From Mucilaginibacter sp. (GTDB lineage: Bacteria; Bacteroidota; Bacteroidia; Sphingobacteriales; Sphingobacteriaceae), in contig NZ_JAQBOF010000008.1 of assembly GCF_028288185.1 (NCBI RefSeq), positions 124,001 through 188,000 on the forward strand: 64,000 nt of DNA, given 5' to 3'. The position numbers and the translations under genes were made by a program. Under the pieces are notes generated by a model. That model had not been told where the DNA came from and searched no databases. It saw only the letters and a list, made by a program, of their open reading frames with translations. Shown here one piece after another: positions 26,735 to 36,280 of the stretch (its first letter is position 1; every line of letters begins with the position of its first letter).

Positions 26735-28954
26735 TTACGATGCTTTTTCAACCGCGTCAAACCTGGTTACAGCAGTAACGCCATTAACCGTTTTTAGTCT
26801 TTTTATCAGGTTGTCTAAATGTTGGGTATCGTTTACGTATACCATTATTGATCCTTCAAAAATACCGTTATCGCTATCAACCGTAATGGAGCGCATATTT
26901 ACTTTAAAATCGTTTGATATTACAGTGGTTAACTTATTAATTAAACCTACATCATCTATACCGGTAATACGTAAACCTGTTAAAAATGCAAGTTCTTGTT
27001 GATTGGTCCAACGGGCTTTAACAATACGATAGCCATAGTTGGCCATTAACTTGGCCGCGTTAGGGCAATTGGTGCGGTGTATTTTTATACCATCACTAAC
27101 GGTAACAAAACCAAATACATCATCGCCGGGGATAGGGTTAGAGCAATTGGCAAGTTTTTAGTCAATTTTTTTCATATCCTCGCCAATCATCAGCATGTCG
27201 CTGTCTTTGGCTTTAATGTTGCGTAACAGGCCTTGTAGCTGCTCGTTCTCTATTCTATCCTGCGGTTTATTTTCAACAACTTTTTCAGATTGCTGGTAAT
27301 CCTTTAGGTCCTTCATATCAATAAGCCCTTTGGCTATGTTGAAGAAGAGATCCTGAGTTGATGCCAGTTTAAAATAGTAGCTAAGCTTATGTATATTCTC
27401 CGAGTTATAAGTGATCTTTAAAGATTTTAGCTTACGTTCCAGTATCTCTTTGCCATCCTCGGCAACCCTACGCTTTTCTTCTTTTAATGCTGATTTTATT
27501 TTGGCCTTGGCTTTCGCAGTTACCACAAAATTCAGCCAATCTTCTTTAGGAGCCTGTTTGCTTGAAGTGATAATTTCTACCTGATCGCCATTTTGTAGTT
27601 TGTAGCTTAGCGGTACCAATTTGTGGTTAACCTTAGCGCCGATACAACTTGCACCAACATCGGTATGAATCTCAAATGCAAAATCAAGCGCGGTGGCATT
27701 TAACGGCAACTGTATCAGCGCGCCTTTCGGTGTGAATATGAATATCTCGTCAGAGAATAAATTCATCTTAAAATCATCCAGGAACTCGAGCGCGTTCGAA
27801 TCGGGATTCTTTAACATATCCCGTACTTTTTGCACCCATTGGTCCAATCCGCTATCTGTTGATGATTCTTTGTATTTCCAATGCGCTGCGAAACCCTTCT
27901 CGGCAATTTCATTCATCCGTTTGGTGCGTATCTGTACCTCAACCCATTGCCCGCGCGGGCCCATCACGGTTGTATGTAATGATTCGTACCCATTTGCTTT
28001 GGGTGATGATATCCAGTCGCGCAGCCTATCCGGATTGGGGCGATAAAGATCAGTTACTATGGAGTATGCTTTCCAGCAATCAGCTTTTTCATTTTCGGGC
28101 GTGCTATCCAGTATAACCCGTATGGCAAAAAGGTCGTACACCTCCTCAAATGGGATAGACTTTTTCTTCATCTTGTTCCAGATAGAGTGGATAGATTTTG
28201 GCCTGCCAAACAGATCAGCATCCAGACCCTGTCCGTTTAATACTTTTTTTACAGGTTCAATAAAATCACGAATAAATTTCTCGCGTTCCGCCTTTTTCTC
28301 GTTAAGTTTATTTTTAATGAACTGGTAAGTTTCTCTCTCCATGTATTTCATAGAAAGATCTTCCAGCTCTGACTTTATGGCATATAAACCCAAACGATGC
28401 GCAAGGGGGGCATATAAGTAAACCGTTTCTGATGATAGTTTAAGCTGCTTATCGCGCGGCATAAACTCCATGGTCCGCATGTTGTGCAGGCGGTCGGCCA
28501 GTTTTATTAAAATCACCCTAACATCATCAGCCAGGGTAAGCAGCATTTTCCTGAAATTCTCGGCTTGTAATGAGCTGTTAGTATCAAATACCCCCGATAT
28601 TTTGGTCAACCCGTCTATGATCTTGGCCACTTTTTTGCCAAACTCCTGTTCAATATCATCAAGCGTAACATCGGTATCTTCAACAACATCATGCAATAAT
28701 GCGCATACTATAGAAGTAGTGCCCAACCCAATTTCTTCTGCGGCTATTTGTGCAACGGCTATGGGGTGATATATATAGGGCTCGCCGGATTTGCGGCGCA
28801 TATCTTTATGACTCTCTAAAGCCATATCAAATGCCTTACGGATCATGCGCTTGTCGCCCTTTTGCAGTGTAGATTTACTTGCACGCAACAAAGCCCGATA
28901 CCTTTTTAATATCTCCGTCTTCTCAACTTCCAGATCGATCACTAATTCTTTCAT
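26735..28954 (-). pseudogene. RelA/SpoT homologue (RSH) interrupted by one in-frame TAA
   Basis: The reading frame is continuous over 740 codons, the usual length of bifunctional (p)ppGpp synthetase/hydrolase in this phylum, except for a TAA at 27158-27160. Upstream (598 codons) lie the hydrolase with H88-D89 (CALLHDVVEDT), the synthetase (YESLHTTVMGPRGQW and EIAEKGFAAHWKYKE) and the TGS domain. Downstream in the same frame are KLANCSNPIPGDDVFGFV, the conserved-cysteine zinc-finger region, and an ACT domain (GLRITGIDDVGLINKLTTVI). The stop replaces what is normally Tyr after KKID, a TAT/TAC to TAA change. The N-terminal part keeps all catalytic motifs and may still work without its regulatory end. 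Sequencing error is possible. Confidence 0.85.
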
Positions 28955-29038
28955 AATAAGGCACTATCAGTATTTATCATTAACACGCAATAAACATTAA
29001 AATTGCAGGTTATTATAAAATACCAAAAAAAATTGCAT

Positions 29039-29046
29039 TAATTTTG
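29039..29046 (+). promoter_or_regulatory. -7 box (TAATTTTG) upstream of the DUF4294 gene
   Basis: An exact TAnnTTTG box ending 14 nt before ATG 29061. No -33 TTG at normal spacing. Confidence 0.4.
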
Positions 29047-29060
29047 CATTAGGTAAATTT

Positions 29061-29678
29061 ATGAAATTATTTGGGCTTTTGATAGTGTTTTGCTGCTTAG
29101 TGGGTACAGTTAAGGCCCAGGAGCAACGCCCTGCATTACCAATAACAGGCAAAAATGATACCATTAAAACCTATGTAACGCTTTTAGATGGCGTAATGGT
29201 GCCCTGGGTAGTTGTCCCTGACGTGACGATACGTGCAAGCCGCATATTTAAAACCGAAGCGGATAGAAGGGCCTTTAATTTATTAAGATACAATGTAAGC
29301 AAGGTTATACCTTATGCTCATTTTGCCGGAGACCGGTACAGAAAGCTACAACGCGACCTGGCTTTAACAGGCGATATAGACAAGCAAAAAGCTCTGATTC
29401 AAGCTTGTAATGATGAAATAAAAACAATGTTTAAAACCAAGATCGAAGATCTGACAATTTCGCAGGGGGATATACTCATCAAATTGGTTAATCGCGAAAC
29501 GGATATGACCACTTATAATATGGTTAAAGAGTTAAAAGGTTGGGGCAGTGCCCTGTTATTTCAAACAATAGCAAGGGTGGTTGGACATAACTTAAAAGAA
29601 ACTTATGATAGGAATGAACAACGCGATATTGAAACAATATTACAAGAATATGGTTACGACTCATACAAAAGCCAGTAA
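29061..29678 (+). CDS. DUF4294-family exported protein
   Basis: 205 residues with a signal peptide (MKLFGLLIVFCCLVGTVKAQ). The conserved part (LLDGVMVPWVVVPDVTIRA, then FNLLRYNVSKVIPYAHFA, and ELKGWGSALLFQTIARVVG) matches the DUF4294 family, found in Bacteroidetes and of unknown function. Its stop TAA shares a base with the ATG of the glutathione peroxidase gene, so the two are translationally coupled and probably form an operon with bshB1. Confidence 0.82.
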   Translation: MKLFGLLIVFCCLVGTVKAQEQRPALPITGKNDTIKTYVTLLDGVMVPWVVVPDVTIRASRIFKTEADRRAFNLLRYNVSKVIPYAHFAGDRYRKLQRDLALTGDIDKQKALIQACNDEIKTMFKTKIEDLTISQGDILIKLVNRETDMTTYNMVKELKGWGSALLFQTIARVVGHNLKETYDRNEQRDIETILQEYGYDSYKSQ

Positions 29679-30178
29679 TGAGTACTAACAGCATCTACCA
29701 GTTCAATGTTCAAAAAATATCAGGACAGGACATTAATTTAGCAGATTATAAAAACAAAGTGCTTTTAATTGTAAACACCGCGTCCGAATGTAGCTTTACC
29801 CCCCAGCTGAAAGATCTGGTTGCTCTAAAGAATGAGTTTAGCGGGCAAGATTTTGAGATACTAAGCTTTCCATCAAATGATTTTGGCGGGCAGGAACCGT
29901 TAGAAGGTGATGCTATAACTGCTTTTTGCGAAAACTATGGTGTTAATTTCCCCATATTTGATAAGATAATAGTAAGAGGCCCATATGCCAATCCGCTTTA
30001 TAAATTCTTTGCTGATAAAAAACAGAATGGAAAGTTAAGTTCTGTACCCAGATGGAATTTTCATAAATTTCTGATCAACCGTGAGGGCGAGGTTACTGAT
30101 TTTTACTATCCTTTTACCAACCCTACATCATCAAAAATTAAAAAGAAGATCAATAAGTTATTAGCTGCCGCTCACTAA
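29678..30178 (+). CDS. glutathione peroxidase-family thiol peroxidase
   Basis: 166 residues with a thioredoxin fold. The peroxidatic residue is Cys38 (NTASECSFTPQ) in place of selenocysteine, and the other conserved elements are FPSNDFGGQEP (Gln) and the WNFHKFLI Trp. It reduces hydroperoxides, usually with thioredoxin as electron donor in bacteria. It overlaps the DUF4294 stop by one base and lies 17 bp before bshB1, so a role in redox defence with bacillithiol is a reasonable inference. Confidence 0.92.
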   Translation: MSTNSIYQFNVQKISGQDINLADYKNKVLLIVNTASECSFTPQLKDLVALKNEFSGQDFEILSFPSNDFGGQEPLEGDAITAFCENYGVNFPIFDKIIVRGPYANPLYKFFADKKQNGKLSSVPRWNFHKFLINREGEVTDFYYPFTNPTSSKIKKKINKLLAAAH

Positions 30179-30195
30179 TCACAATAAAAACAAAC

Positions 30196-30918
30196 ATGCT
30201 TAAACTAGATATATTAGTTTTATCTGTACACCCCGATGATGCCGAACTAGGTTGCGCCGGTACCATATTAAAACATATTGCGTTGGGCAAAAAGGTAGGT
30301 ATTGTTGACCTTACCCGCGGCGAGTTAGGCACGCGCGGTTCTGCCGAGATCCGTGATAAAGAAGCTACCGAAGCCGGTAAAATATTAGGCTTGGCTGCCA
30401 GAGAAAACCTGGCTATACCGGATGGCTTTTTTGAAAACACTAAAGAATATCAATTAAAGGTTATTGCAGCTATACGTAAATATCAGCCTGAAATAATAAT
30501 AACTAATGCTTACTATGACCGTCATCCTGATCATGGCCGTGCTTGCCAGTTGGTTACTGATTCGGCCTTTTTAGGGGGTTTGCGAAAAATAGAAACTTAT
30601 AAGGATGGTAAATTACAAGAACCATGGCGTGCCGAAATTTTGCTGCACTTTATACAGGACGTATATGTTAAACCTGATATAGTAATTGATGTTACAGCGT
30701 ATTGGGATAAAAAGATTGAAAGCATTTTTGCTTATGGCTCACAATTTTATAACCCTAACTGGGAAGGTGAACCACAAACCTATATTTCATCGCCGGAGTT
30801 TATTGCTGTTGTTGAGGCCCGTGCCCGCGAGTTTGGCAAAGCTATCCACGTAAAATTTGCCGAGGGCTTTACCTCGAAAAAAATTCTGGGTGTAGATAAT
30901 TTGTTTAATCTGAGATAA
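30196..30918 (+). CDS. bshB1: bacillithiol biosynthesis deacetylase BshB1
   Basis: 240 residues of the PIG-L/LmbE zinc deacetylase family. The metal-binding HPDD is at residues 12-15 (VLSVHPDDAELGC), and HPDHGRA near residue 112 gives a further ligand. LTRGELGTRGSAEIRDKEA is characteristic of BshB1. The reaction is deacetylation of GlcNAc-malate to GlcN-malate in bacillithiol synthesis. bshA and bshC are not in the window. It follows glutathione peroxidase in the same direction. Confidence 0.93.
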   Translation: MLKLDILVLSVHPDDAELGCAGTILKHIALGKKVGIVDLTRGELGTRGSAEIRDKEATEAGKILGLAARENLAIPDGFFENTKEYQLKVIAAIRKYQPEIIITNAYYDRHPDHGRACQLVTDSAFLGGLRKIETYKDGKLQEPWRAEILLHFIQDVYVKPDIVIDVTAYWDKKIESIFAYGSQFYNPNWEGEPQTYISSPEFIAVVEARAREFGKAIHVKFAEGFTSKKILGVDNLFNLR

Positions 30919-30932
30919 GGCAGTTGATGGAT

Positions 30933-31021
30933 GATAGACCGTAGTCGATAGTTTGATTTTACTATTGTCTATAGATCTTGGTCTGGCTTGATCTTACCAT
31001 GGTCTATTGACAATGGACTAT
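30933..31021. repeat. palindromic word-repeat element, 'ggtctattgac' type (family F)
   Basis: Words ATAGACCGTAGTCGATAGT on the left are followed by ACTATTGTCTATAG and CATGGTCTATTGAC-AATGGACTATG on the right, partial inverses of one another. It fills the gap between the convergent bshB1 and hypothetical genes. Confidence 0.7.
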
Positions 31022-31022
31022 G

Positions 31023-31466
31023 TTAAACCCCCACGTATTCAAAACGATTGTTCTCATCGTTTTTTTGACGCTTAAGTTTGTTCTCTTTAGCCAACTTTAA
31101 TAATATACCTGATAGTTCGGAAGTTTTAAAATCCGAGTTATATTGCTCTTTACAATAATCAGCAATAGCCGAAATAGAATGCGATGACTTAAAAAAATCG
31201 GTTGATAAAAGTTGGTTTAATATTTTAGTGGCTCCAGGTTTTTTACGGTCCGATATAGCGCTGTAAGTCCCATTGGCTAATGGTTTTTGTTTGGTTGATT
31301 TTTTACTTAAAAACTCATATCCATCAGCATCGCCTTTTTCAAACTCAATCATTGCATCAAGTAACTTATCAATAATTTTTACCTGTACGGCTTCTGACTG
31401 GAATGCATTAACAACTTCTGATATCTCTATCAATTGCTTTTTTAGTTTTTCGATGGGTTTACTCAT
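31023..31466 (-). CDS. hypothetical protein, 147 aa
   Basis: I do not recognise this protein. The N-terminal half is helical (MSKPIEKLKKQLIEISEVVNA) and may form a coiled coil. The middle is lysine-rich. The C-terminal 70 residues (ATKILNQLLSTDFFKSSHSI then SELSGILLKLAKENKLKRQK) resemble a small winged-helix. It is soluble with no signal peptide. It lies between two converging neighbours and is transcribed alone. Confidence 0.62.
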   Translation of the reverse strand: MSKPIEKLKKQLIEISEVVNAFQSEAVQVKIIDKLLDAMIEFEKGDADGYEFLSKKSTKQKPLANGTYSAISDRKKPGATKILNQLLSTDFFKSSHSISAIADYCKEQYNSDFKTSELSGILLKLAKENKLKRQKNDENNRFEYVGV

Positions 31467-31658
31467 GATATAACAAATAGGCTATGGTAAATATTATTTC
31501 AGTAAAAATTAGCAAGGCAATTAATAAGGGGTATGGCCTGTTAAAAGAAATAACTTATAATAGATGATAACGCAAACATACGATTATAGTATATTTCAAC
31601 TATCGAAAAGTGGTATGATATTATTAAAAATAGAGTCTTGTAGCAAAATTATTACATA

Positions 31659-32990
31659 TTATAGCTTATTAGCTATTTTTTGAAGTATATGCAGCCCTTC
31701 ATCAATATTATTTTTTTCAATAATAAGCGCGGGCCTAAACCTTATGGTACTATTACCGCAACCTAAAAACATAACATTGTTTTTAATACCCAGTTGTATA
31801 AACTTATCGCGCGTGGCTTTATCCTGGAAATCAAAAGCGGTAAGCAATCCCTTGCCACGTACATTGCTTATTACGGGTGTGTTTTGCGCAATTTTGGCTA
31901 ATTCTTCTTGTAAATATTCACCATTCTCTACTGCTTTTGCACATAAATTATCTTCCTGAATGATCTCCAGTATTTTTGTTGCGCGCACCATATCAACCAA
32001 ACTGCCGCCCCATGTAGAGTTAATGCGCGATGAAACATTAAATACATTATGCTCCACCTCATCTATTCGTTTGCTGGCCAGTATACCACATACCTGCATT
32101 TTTTTACCGAAAGCAATAATATCGGGACGGGCTTTATCGCCAAAATGCTCATGGCACCAAAACTTACCGCTTAAACCTACGCCGGTTTGTACTTCGTCAT
32201 AAATTAAAAGCGCCTCGTTTTCGTCAGCCAGTATGCGTAGCTGTGCCATAAACTCTTTGCGTGCGTGGTTGTCGCCCCCTTCGGCCTGTACCGGCTCTAC
32301 TATAATGGCGCATATATCATCCCTGTGATCTATGAACGCTTGTTTTATTTGGCTGATGGATAATTCTTCTCGTTTCAAAAGATCAATATAGTTGCTTTCA
32401 GTTTGAGGGAATCGTATAGCCGGGAATGAAACCCGAGGCCAGTCGAACTTAGCATACCATTTAGTTTTAACAGGTAATGTGTTTGTTAAACTCATTGTAT
32501 AACCAGACCGGCCATGAAAAGCATTTTCAAAATGTAATACTTTTTGGCCCTTCTCGGTAGTGTAACCTTTAGCAAAATTTTTCTGAACTTTCCAATCCAT
32601 CGCAGTTTTAAGTGCATTCTCTATGGCTAATGTGCCCCCTGCTATAAAGAAGGCATGGGGCAGGTAGTCCGGAATGCCCACTTTTTCAAAAGTCTCAACA
32701 AACTGGGCGTATTGTGTGGTATAGATATCAGAGTTTGATGGGTTGGTTAACGCGGCCAGCATCAGGTTTTTTTTAAAGGCCTCGTCATTAAGCATTTTAG
32801 GGTGATTGTACCCTAATGGTACTGATGCAAAACAAGTAAAAAAATCAAGCAGGGTACGTTTGTTTTTTGAATCGTAGATATGTACGCCGCTGCTTTTCTC
32901 CAGATCAAAAGTAAGGTCGAACCCATCTGCAAGCACATGCTTTTTTAATGAATCGATAACGTTTTCGGGATTTACAGATAGCTTGTACAT
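31659..32990 (-). CDS. lat: L-lysine 6-transaminase
   Basis: 443 residues of class III PLP aminotransferase. GGTLAIENALKTAMDWK, HFENAFHGRSGYTMSLTNT, IVEPVQAEGGDNHARKEF and IYDEVQTGVGLSGKFW are characteristic, and the PLP lysine is in IIAFGKKMQVCGIL. These match lysine-epsilon-aminotransferase, which transfers the 6-amino group of lysine to 2-oxoglutarate. The partner piperideine-6-carboxylate dehydrogenase is not in the window. A TAGCTTTG box at 33007-33014 is its likely promoter. Confidence 0.9.
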   Translation of the reverse strand: MYKLSVNPENVIDSLKKHVLADGFDLTFDLEKSSGVHIYDSKNKRTLLDFFTCFASVPLGYNHPKMLNDEAFKKNLMLAALTNPSNSDIYTTQYAQFVETFEKVGIPDYLPHAFFIAGGTLAIENALKTAMDWKVQKNFAKGYTTEKGQKVLHFENAFHGRSGYTMSLTNTLPVKTKWYAKFDWPRVSFPAIRFPQTESNYIDLLKREELSISQIKQAFIDHRDDICAIIVEPVQAEGGDNHARKEFMAQLRILADENEALLIYDEVQTGVGLSGKFWCHEHFGDKARPDIIAFGKKMQVCGILASKRIDEVEHNVFNVSSRINSTWGGSLVDMVRATKILEIIQEDNLCAKAVENGEYLQEELAKIAQNTPVISNVRGKGLLTAFDFQDKATRDKFIQLGIKNNVMFLGCGNSTIRFRPALIIEKNNIDEGLHILQKIANKL

Positions 32991-33006
32991 AGGAATATGC
33001 TTTATA

Positions 33007-33014
33007 CAAAGCTA
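33007..33014 (-). promoter_or_regulatory. -7 box (TAGCTTTG) upstream of lat
   Basis: An exact TAnnTTTG box on the minus strand, ending 16 nt before the ATG. The family D repeat lies immediately upstream. Confidence 0.45.
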
Positions 33015-33019
33015 CTAAA

Positions 33020-33118
33020 TGATGTGCAGATAAGTAGATGTGCAAATGTGCAGATATGCAAATATTAAAATTATTTATCTGATGATATTAAGCGGTTAAG
33101 GCATTTGCATATCTACTA
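33020..33118. repeat. palindromic word-repeat element (family D)
   Basis: The left words GATGTGCAGATAAGTAGATG-TGCAAATGTGCAGATATGC are answered by GCATTTGCATATCTACTAT on the right. The right end runs into the TGA stop (minus strand) of the ACC-deaminase-like gene. Confidence 0.75.
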
Positions 33119-34006
33119 TCAAAACCTGTCCTTCATCCCCAGCAATCCCCAAATACCGCCGCTGTGTATAGCTAATATTTTACTGCCGCGTTTAAAATAG
33201 TTTTTTGCAGCCAGGTCATAAATGGCATAAAGCATTTTACCGGTATAGATAGGGTCGATCAAAACCCCGGTATCGGCAACAAACTTTTTAATAAATCTAA
33301 TCAACTCGTTATTTACCTTGCCATATCCACCAAAATGGTAGTCAGTATGGAGTTGGTAATTTGCAGGTACAGTTAATAGCTTATCAATTTCGTTAGCTAT
33401 AAAATCACCGTTTTTAAATACAGGTATTGCATGCAATTGGGTCGGTAATTGATGTTGAGTAATACCATTAATTATCCCTGCGGCCATGGTGCCGGTGCCG
33501 CAGGCACAAAATATATGGTCGTAGGTTTCTGTTAGCTCATTAACTAATTCGCTGCAACCCAGTGCGGCCTCTGGCGATGCTCCGCCTTCATCAATAAAAA
33601 AGGCTTGGTTATCATCGGCAAAATATTTATCAAATAACGCCGGTTTATCGCGATAGCTTTCTCTGTCAGTAAACATTAAATGCATACCATGTAAGCGGCA
33701 CATAAACAGGGTGTCATTATCCACTTGTTCACCACGCACAATGCCAGTAGCTTTAAAACCAAATTGGGCTGCTGCTGCCGCGGTTGCTAATAAATGATTA
33801 GAATAGGCACCACCAAAAGTCACCAGGTGGGTTTTGTTCTGGCTTTGCGCCTTTTTAAGCAAGTACTTTAATTTACGCCATTTATTGCCTGATATAATGG
33901 AATGTATCAAGTCATCGCGTTTTATATAAACTAATAAGTCCCATTCGGCAAATAACTGATCGTTAATTTGCTGAACGGGACTAAATATCTCGAGATCAAT
34001 AACCAT
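33119..34006 (-). CDS. ACC deaminase / D-cysteine desulfhydrase-like PLP enzyme
   Basis: 295 residues of the tryptophan synthase beta-like PLP family. KRDDLIHSIISGNKWRKLKY contains the PLP lysine region, followed by TFGGAYSNHLLATAAAA (phosphate-binding and catalytic serine region) and CGTGTMAAGI. Members act as 1-aminocyclopropane-1-carboxylate deaminase or D-cysteine desulfhydrase, and the residues that separate the two were not examined. It is shorter than typical ACC deaminase (about 338), favouring the D-cysteine type. The gene ends 8 bp from the next one upstream, probably one transcript. Confidence 0.8.
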   Translation of the reverse strand: MVIDLEIFSPVQQINDQLFAEWDLLVYIKRDDLIHSIISGNKWRKLKYLLKKAQSQNKTHLVTFGGAYSNHLLATAAAAAQFGFKATGIVRGEQVDNDTLFMCRLHGMHLMFTDRESYRDKPALFDKYFADDNQAFFIDEGGASPEAALGCSELVNELTETYDHIFCACGTGTMAAGIINGITQHQLPTQLHAIPVFKNGDFIANEIDKLLTVPANYQLHTDYHFGGYGKVNNELIRFIKKFVADTGVLIDPIYTGKMLYAIYDLAAKNYFKRGSKILAIHSGGIWGLLGMKDRF

Positions 34007-34014
34007 TAACCCTA

Positions 34015-35094
34015 TTAGAAGCCTAGACCAATACCCGCGTTAGCAGAGTTATAGCCACCAGTGCTTACACTATACGAAGCGTAGATACGTAGGATCAACA
34101 AGTTCATTTGGAAACCAAAATCACCGCGTATACCACTAATGCTGGTTTCGCTGATATTAACCGGATCACTTACAACTTTATAAAACGAGCCTTGTCCGGT
34201 AGCTGTTGATTGAATAGGGTAGTTACCTAAAACATTTAAGTTTGTTTTAGCCGTTTGGTATCCTACAGATGCAAAAGGAGTGAAGAACAACAACTTTTTT
34301 GAGATGATAGCCTGGAAATTTAATCCGCTAAAGCTGGCATCAATATGTTGTGTGCTAAAGTCTGCAGCACTTTGTCCTGGAGCAGGTAAAGCACCTGCAT
34401 CAGGTTTAACGCTAAGTGTTTTAGTGTATTTTATGCGATTGTAGTTTACAGCAAGTGCCAGGTCAAAAGGTTTTTCTTTACCTTTTTTAGCAAAATCCTG
34501 GATGATGTTGTGTTTAACGCCAAAACCAAATACACCAACAGAACCTGCATCATCACTGATTTTGAAAGTCGGTGTGCTACGTATAGTAACATCGGTATTT
34601 TTAACTAAACCTACAGTAACCTGTATGTTAGGCGCAGGTATGTATTGTATAACACCTTTAGGTAATGAGAATGAGCTTAGTTTGTTACCATTATCGTCAT
34701 TAATACGCATTATCGGTGTTACGGCATTTTTATCACCGGCAAAACTTGGTGCAATGTTTGTTGTTGATGAAGCATCGGGTGTTAAATGGCTTGACAAGCC
34801 AATTTTTGTTACATCAAAGGTTTTATCAGCAGTAGGAGCTTGAGCTACCGCAGCGGAAACACGAATATCAAAATGTAAAAATTTCTTGGTTTTAGCAGTG
34901 TTGTTCCATCCGCTGTTTAGGCCAACGCCAAAGCCTTTAAATAAAGGTGTTCCGTAGGCTGTAAATAATTTAGTCACATCGGCGGGACTCGATTTAATCA
35001 ACTGGCTGAAGCCGTCGTCGCTCGTCTGTGCATTTGCCTTGAATGCAGCAGCTGTTAAAATTACCAAAGTAATTAGGGGGTAAAGTTTTTTCAT
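34015..35094 (-). CDS. DUF6588-family outer-membrane protein
   Basis: 359 residues with a signal peptide (MKKLYPLITLVILTAAAFKANAQ). The mature sequence begins with a short helical segment (ADVTKLFTAYGTPLFKGFGVGL), then repeated amphipathic beta-strands, and ends GIGLGF with a terminal phenylalanine, as in outer-membrane beta-barrels. The pattern fits DUF6588, of unknown function. It is upstream of the ACC-deaminase-like gene on the same strand with an 8-bp gap. Confidence 0.75.
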   Translation of the reverse strand: MKKLYPLITLVILTAAAFKANAQTSDDGFSQLIKSSPADVTKLFTAYGTPLFKGFGVGLNSGWNNTAKTKKFLHFDIRVSAAVAQAPTADKTFDVTKIGLSSHLTPDASSTTNIAPSFAGDKNAVTPIMRINDDNGNKLSSFSLPKGVIQYIPAPNIQVTVGLVKNTDVTIRSTPTFKISDDAGSVGVFGFGVKHNIIQDFAKKGKEKPFDLALAVNYNRIKYTKTLSVKPDAGALPAPGQSAADFSTQHIDASFSGLNFQAIISKKLLFFTPFASVGYQTAKTNLNVLGNYPIQSTATGQGSFYKVVSDPVNISETSISGIRGDFGFQMNLLILRIYASYSVSTGGYNSANAGIGLGF

Positions 35095-35205
35095 ATTGTT
35101 TTAAGGTGTGTTTTAGAACATAAAAGTACTATATATTTAGTAATAATCAATAATATAAGTATTTAGCTATTATTTATTAATAGCTAATTGAATTAGAAAA
35201 ACGGC

Positions 35206-35213
35206 TATTTTTG
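35206..35213 (+). promoter_or_regulatory. -7 box (TATTTTTG) 5 nt before the RluD-like start
   Basis: An exact TAnnTTTG box, followed by CCTCA and the ATG at 35219. It predicts a leaderless or nearly leaderless mRNA. Confidence 0.5.
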
Positions 35214-35218
35214 CCTCA

Positions 35219-36274
35219 ATGATAAAAGAATCCGATGTGCTTGAACAAGATGAGCAGGACCTGTATGAGCATCTGCGCGTAGTTGTTGATAAAGGGCAAT
35301 CTCTTTTACGTATTGATAAGTTTTTAATGTATCGCGTTGAGAATGCATCGCGCAACCGTATACAAAACGCTATTGATGCCGGCAACGTATTGGTTAATGA
35401 TAAGGTTATAAAAGCCAGCTACCGGGTTAAACCGTTGGATGTAATATCGGTTGTACTACCACACCCGCCGCGCGATACAGAAGTTTATCCGGAAAACCTG
35501 CCCATAAATATTGTTTACGAGGATGACGATGTACTGGTAGTAAATAAAGAAGCCGGCATGGTGGTGCATCCAGGATATAATAATTATACAGGTACGCTGG
35601 TTAACGCATTAGTGTACCATTTTCAGCAATTACCTACTTTGCCCGGTAATGATGGCAGGCCCGGTTTGGTACATCGGATTGATAAGGATACTTCGGGCTT
35701 ATTATTAATAAGCAAAAACGAGCGATCAATGACCTACCTGGCGCGCCAGTTTTTTGATCACTCTATAACCCGAAAATATATAGCCCTGGTTTGGGGCGAC
35801 CTGGAACAAGATGGAACCGTTACAGGCTACATAGGCCGTAGTGTAAACGACAGGCGGGTAATGTCGATCTATGATGACGAGGAAAAGGGAAAATGGTCTG
35901 TAACCCATTATAAGGTATTGGAGCGAATGAACTATGTTACACTTATTGAGTGCCAGTTAGAAACAGGCCGTACGCACCAGATACGCGCCCACATGAAACA
36001 TATTGGTCACCCCTTATTTAGTGATGCCGCTTATGGCGGTGATAAGATTTTAAAAGGAACCGTGTTTAGTAAATACAAACAGTTTGTCGAGAATTGTTTT
36101 GAACTTATGCCGAGGCAGGCGCTGCATGCGCAAACACTGGGTTTTGTGCACCCTTCAACAAAAAAAAATATTCATTTTGAAGCGCCTATGCCAGAGGATT
36201 TTGAATTGGTATTGCAAAAATGGCGTAAATATATTAGTGCTAATGCCACACAAAATGGTGAAATTAGCGATTAA
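35219..36274 (+). CDS. RluA/RluD-family pseudouridine synthase
   Basis: 351 residues. The N-terminal S4 RNA-binding domain (LLRIDKFLMYRVENASRNRI and VNDKVIKASYRV) precedes the catalytic domain, with Asp in VHRIDKDTSGLLLI near residue 155 and TGRTHQIRAHMKHIGHPLFSD near 250. It isomerises uridine in rRNA, most likely the 23S helix 69 sites by analogy with RluD. It is 6 bp upstream of the aminotransferase gene. Confidence 0.92.
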   Translation: MIKESDVLEQDEQDLYEHLRVVVDKGQSLLRIDKFLMYRVENASRNRIQNAIDAGNVLVNDKVIKASYRVKPLDVISVVLPHPPRDTEVYPENLPINIVYEDDDVLVVNKEAGMVVHPGYNNYTGTLVNALVYHFQQLPTLPGNDGRPGLVHRIDKDTSGLLLISKNERSMTYLARQFFDHSITRKYIALVWGDLEQDGTVTGYIGRSVNDRRVMSIYDDEEKGKWSVTHYKVLERMNYVTLIECQLETGRTHQIRAHMKHIGHPLFSDAAYGGDKILKGTVFSKYKQFVENCFELMPRQALHAQTLGFVHPSTKKNIHFEAPMPEDFELVLQKWRKYISANATQNGEISD

Positions 36275-36280
36275 TAGACC

